From assembly GCF_003265705.1 (NCBI RefSeq), contig NW_020312817.1:54566259-54630258 (forward strand): DNA of 64,000 nt, written 5' to 3'. The stretch is from Callorhinus ursinus. Taxonomy: Eukaryota; Chordata; Mammalia; Carnivora; Otariidae. Under the pieces are notes generated by a model that was not told where the DNA came from, made no database searches, and saw only the letters and a program-made list of their open reading frames with translations. Positions 30,036 through 41,030 of the stretch are shown here, piece by piece (position 1 is the stretch's first letter; each line of letters begins with the position of its first letter). Position numbers and translations under genes: made by a program.

Positions 30036-30619
30036 TTCATACATTGCCATAAGCTGTTTGATGCATTTTTTCCCCCATCTATTTCACTACTTTAAGGATA
30101 CAAGTCCTGTTAGAAAGTGTTATCATGGTGAATGGAGCCTATAGCATGGATTCTCATGAGAGCAGGAGGCACTGAGGGAGCACTGATAGGGTTGGTGGGC
30201 GGGGGGGCTGCAGTAGGGGAGGTAAATGGACCCTTGCTGGGTTCTGCCATGGCGGGCTCTGGCTTCCTTCCCACCCTGGGTGCCCTGTTGTCTCCCACTG
30301 TGCAGCAGCAGTGGCCTCCCCTGCCTACTCTTTCCTCCTTCCTCCATGACAGGAACCTGTTTTTATTGCCACACATAATAAAGATTACATTTGCCAGCCT
30401 CCCTTTTAGCTAGGTGTGGCCACCACTGACCCTGAGCGTGGGCTTGCCCTCTAGTGACAGCAGAATACAGGGTGTGAGGAGCCTGGGGGCCTGATATTGG
30501 AGAACCCAAGGCTGTTTACCTCCACTGCTTCCATATGACAGACAAATGCACTTGTGTTGTGTTTAAGTTCATAACTTGGGATTTTCTCTTTGTATGCATG
30601 GATACCTGGTCCTAACTAC

Positions 30620-30775
30620 TAACATTGATTTTTCTTCTTTTTACAAAGGGGGAAACAAGGTCAGAAAGAGTAAAGAGTAAATAACTCTACCCAAAGTCAT
30701 ACAAGTATTACTCGGCAGAATTTAGATTTAAATCTGTCTGACCCCAGAGTTTGCCTTTCCAGCACAGTCTCTACT
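30620..30775 (+). repeat. MIR fragment
   Basis: ttacaaagggggaaacaagg, ctacccaaagtcatacaag, tctgtctgaccccagagtt follow the MIR 3' half. Confidence 0.6.
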
Positions 30776-32130
30776 AGTAAAAGTAGTGGGAGCATGCACG
30801 TATTTAGTGCTCTGTAATTTGGAAACATTTTCTCATGCATTATGCAAGGTGTATAGTTTGGGATTTGGGGGCTGCAAGCAACAGCAATAGACTCTAGATA
30901 ACTTACACTAAAGTGGACTCAATTAGGAGGATTTGGGGAGGTGTATCAGTCAGCGTTCACTCAGAGAAGCAGAACCACTAGAGAAGCAAAATTGCTAGGG
31001 ATTATTTTACAGACATTTGACCTCATACTGTTGTGGGGGCTGGTTAAACAGTAAGACCACTGTCCTCAGTTCTGAAGCTGGGGCTTGCGGTCCAGAGGGC
31101 AGACAGTTAGCAGGGCAGCTGAATGTAAAGTAGGGGAGAGCAAGAACAGCTGGAACCCACACACACCAGCTGGGGACCACAAGGATGGACGGCAACCCAT
31201 GCCTCTGACCTCGGGGGCAGGGATATCCTGCAGACATCGGGACTCTTTTATGACAATTCTTGAAACACACACACACCTGGCCCATAAGTTGGAAAAGCTG
31301 AAGGAGGATCCTGGGAAAGGCCACTGCCTCTTGCTAACAAGGTGAGCCAGCCAGAATGACAACAATGTGGTCTACAGAATGGATGCTTCTCTTCCACATT
31401 CCAAATCTCATCCTAGAATCTCTCTCCTGGCCCATCCTACATGAAAACATATAGGAAAGGGAGTTCTGGGAAGTGTAGTTCAGCTTAGCCAGGTTGGCAT
31501 AATATAAAGCCACCTCAGGTAGCTTAGGGAATTAAAGGAAAAGCTGCAGAATCAGACTGTGGACAGGAAAGAAAGCAAGGCAGCTCAGGGTAACTGGCAG
31601 ATGACACTCAGATTCTCTCCAAGTCTGAGTCACCTCCAGCTGCGCTCCCTCCTTGTACTGCTCAAATTCACAGGACACAGTCTGGTCGGCTGCTGGGATC
31701 CTGTGCTCATGCCTTGGCCAGAGAAGAGCAGACTCCTCAGTTGACCGTCCAAATAACAGTGCATAAAATGGGGGAGTGGTGGTCCCCCAAAGGGAAATCA
31801 AGGTGCTGTTACAAGAAATAAGGGTGTGCATGCTGGAAAGGCAGACACAGTGGCTACCCTTGCACATGCTGAATGCTGCAGAACAGGAGGCAGGAGGCAG
31901 TGAAACCAAGTTCTCTCCTGTCAGGTCAGCCTCTATTCAGAGCGCATGTTCCCTCACCAGATCCAGGTTTGGCTGAGCTTTTGAACAGCAGAGACATCTT
32001 CCCCTTCCTCTGTGGTGTCCCTTGCAAATACCCAGCCATAACAAAGGACTGAAGGATGGAGTGAAGATGTCAAAATAACTCCACAATCAGGGCTCAGGGT
32101 TGCCACCCTTCTTTTTCTCAGGTGTGGTGT

Positions 32131-32132
<2 letters not shown>

Positions 32133-32160
<28 letters not shown>
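32133..32160. repeat. (GT)n microsatellite
   Basis: 14 perfect GT units. Confidence 0.95.
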
Positions 32161-32164
<4 letters not shown>

Positions 32165-32335
32165 CTGTGTTTGTGATGTGTGTATTTTCTAGAAGGGTAC
32201 AAAACTTCCAGATTTTCAGAGGAGTACATGACTCCCAAAAAGGTAACAACTATCGCTTTACATTTGGTAAAATTCTGCAATTCCCTATGTTCCAGCAATT
32301 GATACTTATTACAAAGTGGCAGAAAGTGGTTCCCA

Positions 32336-32605
32336 AAGTGGTGTGTAGTGTAGTGATCAAACCGGTGGACCCTGGAGCCCAGAATGCCTTGGAGAAAATC
32401 CTAATTCTACCACTTCCTAGCCAGCTGACCCTTGACAAGTTCCTTAACCTTACTGTGCCTTGCTTTCCTCCTCTGTAGAATAAGAACAATAATAATAGCT
32501 GTAGGTTTGTTGTGAGGGTTTAATGAGTTTGTACATGTAAAGGGCTTAGACTTATGTCTGACACATAGCATGTCCTCATACAAATTTAGTCATTATTTTT
32601 TCCTA
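32336..32605 (+). repeat. MIR, near full length
   Basis: From the tRNA-like head (tagtgtagtgatcaaaccgg) through cttgacaagttccttaacct and gttgtgagggtttaatgag to acacatagcatgtcctcata. Confidence 0.75.
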
Positions 32606-34819
32606 ACACTGATTCAGTATTTGTGGAGGTGGGAGGCATAATCTCTGAACTTGAAGAACTTAAAACTGAAGAGATAAGGTCATCCTATGGAAACAAGAGC
32701 CAATGACCGGGGCATTGTTAAATTGTGTGGTGCCACCTTGGGTAGGAATTGAGAAGAAGGGCAGAGTGGTAAAGGAAGTTGAGGTTCAGAAGGGGTTGGC
32801 AGAAGAGATGGAAGTCTTGCCCTGGGCTTGACGGCTGGTGGCACAGGCCAGGGAAGGTGGTCTGGAATGAAGATGTTGATGATGGGCACGGGTGTGGCAC
32901 ACTGGGGAGAAAGACTGTCATGGTAGAACAGAAACAACACTGATGGTGGAATCAGAAAGCTGCAGTGTTAGTCATGCCTTTTTGGGTTTGAGACATAGGA
33001 ACTCTGGTTTAACACTGGGTTAATAAAAATGGGGAGGTGTGAAACGTACGAAGTCCAGGGATAATTTACCGCTGGCATGGCTAAACCAAGATGCAAAGCT
33101 CATGCAATGCTGCCAGGGTAGAGTCTTGGAGTCATGGTCCCCCTTCCTCTGGGTTGATTACATTCTCAGGCAGGCTCTCCCCCCATGGTGGCTGAAGAGA
33201 CCGAGTATATGTCAGCTCAGCTGAGCAGCCCCTGTGGGCTGAGGGCATGTCTCCTCACCAGATCCAGTGGAGGTCTTGGGATCAAGGCTTATTGGCCAGG
33301 GTGGTCCCAGACCTCCCTGAGCTAACTTGTGTTGGTCAGGGAGAATGAGTGCTCTCATTATTCAGGCCCAATCCTGTGCCCACAAAAGTCCAGACAGTGC
33401 TGAAAAGATCGGGTGGTTTCCTCCAGCATGTGAGGCTACCATCGCTACAAGATGCAGGGGAATGGCAGCTGTGCAAGCCAAAACAGCATGCTCTGGGGAG
33501 ACACAGCCCCAGTCCTGCTCTTCACATGCTCCAGGTCTAGCTTGAGGCTGGTACCTGCAAAACCAGTAAATGGGATAAGGTATGCACAAGCCCTCTGGAA
33601 ACTGAGACAACCTCCCACATATCTAAAAGTTAAGAGGAGACCCGCATGGTCAGACAAGAGAGAAGACATCTAGAGCACAAATAAGGGAAACAGAGTCATC
33701 AGGATGGGTGTGGGCAGAACCCTGAAGAGAGCATAGAAACAAAGACCAAGAAGTCCCTGAGGCAGAGGAACAAGCATGGGTGCTGAGTAATTGTTTGATG
33801 TTTGATTCAAAAGCATACATCACTAAAGGATAAATAACTTGCAAAAGAGTCAACACAGTGCTAGCTGCAGGCCTCAGCCCACAGGCATTCTCATCAGTAA
33901 GCAGTGGGGAAGACCTGGCTACAGTTCTGGGCCCCCAGGGCCTCCTGCCCTCATAACTCTATTGGGAGCAGCCTCGGAAAGCAAGGAGAAACATGGGATC
34001 TGTTAATTAGCGTAGCTGTCGGGTGCCTGCCTGCCATGGGGCAAGGACACCCAAGAGGGCCTGGTCCCTCGGGCTGGGCTGTTATTTACCTGGCCCACTG
34101 TGGCCCAAGGCAGGAGCAGCACTCTGGTGACCTGGTGCTTGTCCCCAAGGAGAAGTAATCTCTGAAGCAAGATGCAAAGCAGTGCAAATCCAGCGAGTCA
34201 AGCACCCAGAGGTGACCATGAGGCCTGCTCTGCATATAATAGGCGAAGGTCTCTTAGCGAAGCCATTCCAATCTACATGCCAGGGCTGCTCCCCTCTGAG
34301 GGTGACCACCTGTGCTGGGATGCTGCTGGGCTTTTAGTGCAAAAACCAGAAAAGACCAGGATGAGTTAGTCATCCTACCAACCTTCAAGGACTGAACTTT
34401 TCTCTGACTTCTGAGGAACTGACCAGGAGGAGCATGAACATTATGTGAAGGGAGGAAAAGCCAACAGGGCTAATTTGGACTTTGCTTGCCCATGCTTTGG
34501 GGGCCTCAAAACAAGGATAGAAGCAAGATTGTCTGCCTGGCTTGCCATTCACTTCAAGGCAGGTGACACCATCTTTGCTATTAAATATGGAATACTTGCA
34601 AGCCAAGAGAGGTTCCTACAGGAAATTCAGAGGGGAAGCAACAAATACTGCTCACAGATCATTCATGGGCCAAAAAGCATGTACTTCCAATCAGATAAAG
34701 AGGAAAATCAATAATTATAACAAAACATTGTCATGGAAGGAAAAATAGAAGCTCCTGCCCCTTCCTTGAGACACAGGGCCTGTCCTGTCAATAAATTGAA
34801 CAGATTCAGAGTCAGTTAG

Positions 34820-35035
34820 CCTTTTTTGAGCATCTGCTATGTGCCAGAGGAATTACACTCTTTTATTATGTAATTATTCTCATTCTGTTAAGTAGAGATG
34901 ATTATCCCCATTCTACCCATGAGGAAGCCAAGGCTCAGAGCAGTTGAGCGAATTGCTTAGGTGACACTTAGAATATAGTAGAGCCAGGATTTCCCTCTGT
35001 TCTGCTCTGCATCTGGTGTCCCTTCTCTGACAGCA
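34820..35035 (+). repeat. MIR
   Basis: tgagcatctgctatgtgcca, catgaggaagccaaggctca, tagagccaggattt. Confidence 0.7.
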
Positions 35036-35793
35036 GGCTAAATAACTCAGGCATTAATCATACATTACTCACAACAGAGATTCTCTGGATTTGACTGCAT
35101 TGACTGTGAATCTTTGCCACATTTGATTCCCATTTGACAAGTTCTACAGGAGTTTTAATCTACACGAATGTGTAATTTAAAAAAGGAATTTTATTTGCTG
35201 TCTTTATCAGTCAATGTGGGACTTGGTTTGGGACTCAGACACTTGTCAGTCACTGTCTTTGACACCTGTCACCTGCAGGGTGAGTGTTCCTGATATGGGG
35301 AGGGAGAGGACCATGGGGAGACAGGTGATGGGCCATTACAACGGTCAGGAAGGATCCTTTGGGGATACATGAGTAAAGTCACTCCTGCCTGATCCTCACC
35401 AGGGACAGGAGCAGGCTTAGCTGCCAATAAAGGCCCGTTAATCTTTGGAATGCTACAGCCATCACATTTATTCAATAGCAAATATGGATTGTTAGGCTAA
35501 CCTGACCATAACTTAGAACAGGACTCTCTAAATTGTGCCATTGGTATTCATCACTGTAATAAAATTGTCTAATTGAAAAAGTCCATATTGACAAACCAAC
35601 AGGAAGTACACTGATTTAATAGTAGCTTTGAATTATTAATTCTGCAATTTTTTATTCCATAGAGCTATTACATTTTTCATCAGATGGGCCTTCTCTTAAA
35701 GAGGGCCAAAGGGTTATTCTGGAAAATTCCTGAGACTGAAGTAAGAACATTTTATGGATTCTGTGAAAAGTTATTTGGCTTTTTGTATGCACT

Positions 35794-35822
35794 GGTGTGT
35801 GTGTGTGCGTGTGTGTGTGTGT
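35794..35822. repeat. Interrupted (GT)n
   Basis: GT repeat with one GC interruption. Confidence 0.85.
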
Positions 35823-36599
35823 TTGTGCATGTGTTTGACTGATTTCCTTAGGTGATCTGAGCTAAAGACAGGAATTTAAAGTTTGCTTTATTAGTTCTGT
35901 GGACTGAGATTACCATTTGGGGAAGAAGAGATGGGAGTCAATGTAAAAGGTCACATATCTGGTCACACTGACCTCTCCAAGGACAGCCCACTTTGGGCAC
36001 AGGTATGCACACTGTGGTGATAATCCATAGCACATGACCAGGCTCATAGCAAAGACTGGCTTATTGGTTAAATGGTTGAAAGGAAAACTGGGTCATTTAG
36101 GAATTCAGCGGCATGTAACAAAGACTCAGAATATAGGGGTTTATCCTCTCATATAATGGAAGTCAAGATGTGGGGAGTCTAAGGTTGTGCGGTAGTTCTC
36201 CATGATTCAGCCTCCTTTCTTTCTTCTCTAGAATCCCTAATGGATAGTTTCCATCCTCAAGATCACATCTAATGAACTTGGCTACTGGAATGTTAGCCAT
36301 AAAACCACTACATATGTTGGAAGAAGGCATAAAGGCAGAAGGGCAGAAAGTGGCATAACTTTCAGTGAGCAATACTGCACGATGTTCCAAACATTGCCAC
36401 TTACAGCTCAGGGGCCAGAGATAGTCATGTGGTCATACTTCACTGAAAGTGAGGCTATGAAGTGTAGTCTTTAGGTAGGCATACCACCACTCTGAAATAA
36501 AACAGGGGATCCCTACTCAGGAATTAGGGAAAATGAACATTGATTTTGCACTAGTAGTTTGTCACAAAACACCATTACATTAGCATGAGGGAGACAAAT

Positions 36600-36960
36600 T
36601 GACAACATCCATCAAAATGTTAAATATTCACAGTCTTTGAACTAAAAAACTAATTTTTAGAAATCCTTTCTATGTATTTACTCTCACATATATGCACACA
36701 CAAATATGCATATAAGTGCTTACAATAGCATAGCATAGCACTATTAATATCACAAAATTGGAAACAAACTAAATGTCCACTGACAGTCAAATTGTACAAG
36801 AAGCTATTATATGCACCATGGGATACTATGCAGCTGTGGAAGAAGAATGAGGAGACTAGAAGTACTGAGATGGATAGGAGGCATTACTAAATTAAAGAGC
36901 AAGTTGCAGAATATTATACATATTATAAGTATAATATCCCATTAGTAGAGTTTTATTATA
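36600..36960 (+). repeat. Ancient L1 3' fragment
   Basis: Motif order of L1 ORF2 end and 3' UTR: aaattggaaacaaactaaatg, gggatactatgcagctgtg, agagcaagttgcagaatatt. No open frame survives. Confidence 0.6.
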
Positions 36961-38245
36961 TGTATTCCTGTATCAAAATCTTTGTGGACAGATGAAGGAG
37001 ACTGTGTAATTTGAAAGAGCTGCCAGAAACTCTAAAACAGAGAATCATAGTTAATAACTGTGATGAACCCCTGAGAACAAATAAATGAGTGGAGTCCATG
37101 GTTGGAGAAAGTGCTACCAGTCTGGTTTCCAGAAGAGTTCTGCTTGTACCAAATTTGCACCAAAATATTGGGTGGGCCAATCAGATGTAAGGCCTTTGTG
37201 GTACATCTTAATGATGAAACTGGGGTGGTTCCTGGCAGGAAGGTGTACAAGATACCCCGAGGTAATACTCTACTACAGTGGCATTGCATCCAGGTGATGA
37301 CATGATTTTTAATACATTGAGCTCTCACCAGAAACAGAGGGAACTTTCCAATGATAATAAAACAAAAGAATAACATACAAACATGCAAAGTAAGCTAAAA
37401 CCAGGATTGAGAAAGGAAAGAAAACTGCAAATTTGGAAGATAAATGACAATGCCAGCCACAAATGCAGGGACTGGAAGCTAAACTCAGCCTGCTGCTGGA
37501 GCCTATTCCCTCATTAAGAAGGTTAAAGCTGTCTCCTGTTGGTGGTATACATGACTCCAGGAATAAGTCAATGCAAATTCCATTTTGGAGGAGGGTGTCA
37601 TTAATTCAGGTTTTCAGGATTTCCACAGATTATGTAAAACCAAATAAAAGATCAAAATAAAAAATTACCAAACACACGAGGAAACAAGACATAATGATTA
37701 TATCACTAAGGACTAAATTTAACCTCACATGGCAAAAAACAAGAACATAAACAAAAACAAAAAACCCACCAAATAATGGTGCCTTAAATATGTATTTATC
37801 TGTTTTCATGTAAAACAAACCAAGAAGTAGGTATCCAGGGCAGGTTTATCACAAATTCATCAGGGACCTGTTTTCTTATGGTTCATGAATCCTCTGAGAT
37901 CTTGGTTATGATCATTGCTCTTGTGATCCGAGGTGGCTGCTAGAGCTCCAGATATCCACATTCCAGACCATTATGGAAGGAAGGACAAGAAAAGCACGAC
38001 TATTCTCTTCAAAATCAGATTCTGGATGTTACACATAGTTCCTCCACTTATAATTTACTGGCAAAATTTTAATTCCAGTGACCACATCTGGATGTCAAAA
38101 CAAGAAAAAACCAAAAAAACAAAAAACTAGGAAGTTTTAACTGGCTGACAATAAGTCTGGCTAAAAATTTGTATTTTCATTCCTAGGAAGGGATGGTAGA
38201 ATGAATACTTATTGGCAACTAGCAGTCTCTGACACAATGAGTGTA
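36961..38245. other. Intergenic, gene-free
   Basis: Unassigned sequence. 37835-38010 is related to 26540-26980 (old dispersed repeat). A-rich from 37620 to 37780 and 38095 to 38130. Confidence 0.45.
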
Positions 38246-38720
38246 TGGTAGTCTGAATAATGAGCCCCCACAATATCCCAGTTCCAATCCCTGGCTCCTG
38301 TGAACATCACCTTGCATGAAAAAAGGGACTCTGCAGCTGTGATTAAGGATGCTGAGATGGGGAAATTATCCTGGATAACCCAAGTGGACCTTAGATGCAA
38401 TCACAAGTATCCTTATAAGAGGAAAGAAGAAGGAGACTACAGAAGTAGGGCATGTCATGATGGAAGCAAGAGGCCAGAGTGATGCAAGGAAGGGGTCCCA
38501 AGCCAAGGAATGAGGGTGGCCTTGAGAAGCTGGAAAAGGGAAGGAAATCGATTCTGCCCTACAACATCTGGAAAAAGCAGCCCTTCCATCATGTTGGCTT
38601 TAACCAAATGATTTTGGACTTCTGGCTTTCAGAACTGTCATAGAATGAACTTGTGTTGTTTTAAATCACCAATTTCAATTTTGTGATAATTTGTTATAGC
38701 AGTTATAGGAAACTAATCAA
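38246..38720 (+). mobile_element. MaLR (MLT1-type) solo LTR
   Basis: Order typical of MLT1C/D: tggtagtctgaataatg, ctgtgaacatcaccttgcat, tatccttataagaggaaag, gattttggacttctggcttt and a terminal ttgttatagcagttataggaaactaat. Long-inactive LTR relic; no internal region is seen next to it. Confidence 0.7.
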
Positions 38721-39418
38721 GAGTTAGAGACAGAAGAAAAAAAAAACAGATACAGTGCTCCTCCAAGAACTCAGATATTGTAATGATCAGATAGTGAAAA
38801 CTTTAAAGAAAGTTTAAAGATAATTTAAAGATAAAAAAATTCACTTTAAAAATGTGCATAGAATAGACTATCAACAATGACTTAGAAATCAAAAATGGAA
38901 TCCATTTCGGAAATGAAAAATTATAATCTTGATATGAATAACAAATAGGTGGGTTAAAGAGCAGATTAGAAATGGCCAAGAAAAGAACTGACAAACTATA
39001 GAAAAGAAATGAGGAAATTATCTGTAATAATGCACAGAGACATGGGGAGATGAGAAGGATGACATATAAGTTAAACACTATGGAAAACAGAAGGAGCAAG
39101 AGAAGAGAGACAGTATTTGAAGCGATGAAATATGATGAAAGGCATGAATCCACAGCTACAGGAAGACCAACACATATAAAACAGAATAAAAAAAATTCTA
39201 CACCTAGACACATTTTTTGTATGATTCCACAAAATACCAAAGATCTTAAAAATAGAGAAAAAGGATCACCTACAAAGGAAAGGCAAATGGGGTGACAGTA
39301 GACTTCTCAATAACAGCAAGGGAAAACAGACAAGAATATATCTTCCAGCTCATTAACATAATATCCAAATAAGATTGTACTCCAGGAAAGGTATTTTTTT
39401 AAGAACAAGGGCTAAATA

Positions 39419-39649
39419 GGGGCGCCTGGGTGGCTCAGTCATTAAGCCTTCAGCTCAGGTCATGATCCCAGGGTCCTGGGATCAAGCCCCGCATCGAGCC
39501 CCGCAGAGAGCCCCGAGCCCCGCATTGAACCCCATATCGGGCTCCCTGCTCAGCGGGAAGCCTGCTTCTTCCTCTTGCACTCCTCCTACTTGTGTTCCGT
39601 CTCTCTCTCTCTCTCTCTGTCAAATAAATAAATAAAATCTTTTTTAAAA
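39419..39649 (+). mobile_element. CAN-SINE, plus strand, with internal tandem expansion
   Basis: Head ggcgcctgggtggctcagtc, tail caaataaataaataaaatct. 18-bp TSD (39401-39418 and 39650-39667) with two differences. Body contains degenerate gcatcgagcccc repeats at 39479-39543. Confidence 0.92.
39479..39543 (+). repeat. Degenerate 12-bp tandem units inside a SINE
   Basis: Successive atcaagcccc, gcatcgagcccc, gcagagagcccc, gagcccc, gcattgaacccc, atatcgggctcc: the same internal site as the expansion at 18.6 kb, but with a different unit history. Confidence 0.85.
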
Positions 39650-39909
39650 AAGAACAAAGGTTAAATAAAGATATCTTCAGAGTAGCAAAGAATGAGAGAA
39701 TTTATAATCAATGGCTCTTACTAAATGAACTTCTAAAAGATATCATTCAGGAAGAAGAAAAATTATCCCAGTAGGAAGGTCAGAAATATAAGGAGGAATG
39801 AAGAGCAAAAATACCTGGTAAACATAAAGGCCAAACTGAGGTAAATGTGAACAAACATTATCTGGATATGATTAAGAATAATAATAACATATAATATAAT
39901 AATATAATA

Positions 39910-40800
39910 TTCAAATACAAGTTGACATCAAATGAGATGCCATTTTACACACCCACTATCTCAGCAAACACTAAGAAGCCTGACAATACCTCATGTTGGT
40001 GAGAATGTGGAACAAGGACTCCTACACATAGCTCAAGAGTATAAATTGGTGCACTTTGGAAAATAATTTGACCCTGTAATACCCTAGAGAAATTCTTGCA
40101 CATATGGACTTGATGACGAGTTCAAAAATGTCCATAACAGCATTGTCTGAAACAGCAGAAACTGGGGACAACCCAAACGCCCCTCAATGGGAGAACGCAT
40201 AGATAAATTGTGGTCTATTTATACAAATGGAGCCCAGCAGTGAAAATGTTGACAGCACAGTCAACTGACACAATAGGGATGAAATTTAGAAACACAATGC
40301 TGAATTTAAAAAAAAAGGTTAAGTCCAGCTCTAAGTTCTTCCCATTTCATTTTCCCTCCCTTCCCTGATGAGCACTGAGTGTTATATGCAACTGATGAAT
40401 TACTGAACTCTACATCTGAAATTAATGATGTACTATATGTTGGCTAATTAGAATTTAAATAAAAAATAAAATAAAAAAGGTAAGTCACAAGTGGTTGTGT
40501 ATAATACGATGCTACTTTTTAAAAGCTCGAAAACCACACTAAAACTATAGCTTTAAGGACATTTACCTTTGTGGTAAAGGCTATTTTACACACCTAGAGG
40601 GTGATAACCACATAATGGTGATTTCTGTGGGGGTTAGGCTGGAGAAGGAATGAGTAGAAGTGAACAGGTCACTTCAAAGACATTGGTAGTGATGGAGCTT
40701 CAAAGTGGCATGGTGGCTTATGTTATTATTACACATTATAACATATATGCCTTATTTATACATTTTATGCATCAAGTATTACATAATAAAATAAAAAAAA
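39910..40800 (+). repeat. Ancient L1 3' end, interrupted by a younger L1 tail
   Basis: aaatgagatgccattttaca, gttggtgagaatgtgg, ccataacagcattgtctgaa and acgcccctcaatgggagaac are the ORF2 end in order. It resumes after 40474 and ends in a poly-A near 40800. Frames are broken. Confidence 0.65.
40326..40473 (+). mobile_element. Carnivore L1 3'-UTR tail nested in an older L1
   Basis: gatgagcactgagtgttata then tgtactatatgttggctaat and an A-rich tail: the 3' terminus of a carnivore L1 type different from that at 57.7 kb. Near-identical flanks aaaaaggttaagtc / aaaaaaggtaagtc are the TSD. Confidence 0.7.
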
Positions 40801-40801
40801 A

Positions 40802-41030
40802 TAGTGAGGGTCTGGCTCAAAGCCAGATTGCCTGGATATCAGTCCTGGTGCTGCTACTAAACTGGTTGTATGACTTTAGGTAAATCCCCTAATCCCTTAA
40901 ATCGCAGGATTCTCACCCTTAAAATGAGGACAATAATAGTTTCCACCTCTTAGAGTTGTTATGAGGCTTATATAAGATAAAACTTGTAGAGCATTTATTA
41001 AATGCTCAGTAAATGTAAGGAGCAATTATT
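40802..41030 (+). repeat. MIR
   Basis: gtatgactttaggtaaatcc, tgttatgaggcttatataag, taaatgctcagtaaatgt. Confidence 0.7.

Larger units (their letters stand above)
28855..36599. other. Intergenic, gene-free
   Basis: Outside the MIRs listed separately, 30945-31530 is an old dispersed repeat whose first part is related to 41937-42175 (both start tat[c/t]agt...gttc then agaagcagaa-type sequence). 32720-34350 has mixed-composition unique-looking sequence with short open frames that I do not recognise. 35036-36600 shows nothing assignable except a GT-rich run. Confidence 0.5.
38740..39890 (+). repeat. Ancient L1/HAL1-like fragment, interrupted by a CAN-SINE
   Basis: A-rich plus-strand sequence with gacagtagacttctcaataa and, after the SINE, aaagatatcattcaggaaga and ggaggaatgaagagcaaaa, as in old L1/HAL1 elements. 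Boundaries approximate. Confidence 0.45.

Noticed and set aside
30123..30413. Overlapping open frames rich in Gly/Pro on both strands
   Set aside because: Composition effect in a short GC-rich patch; no conserved features.
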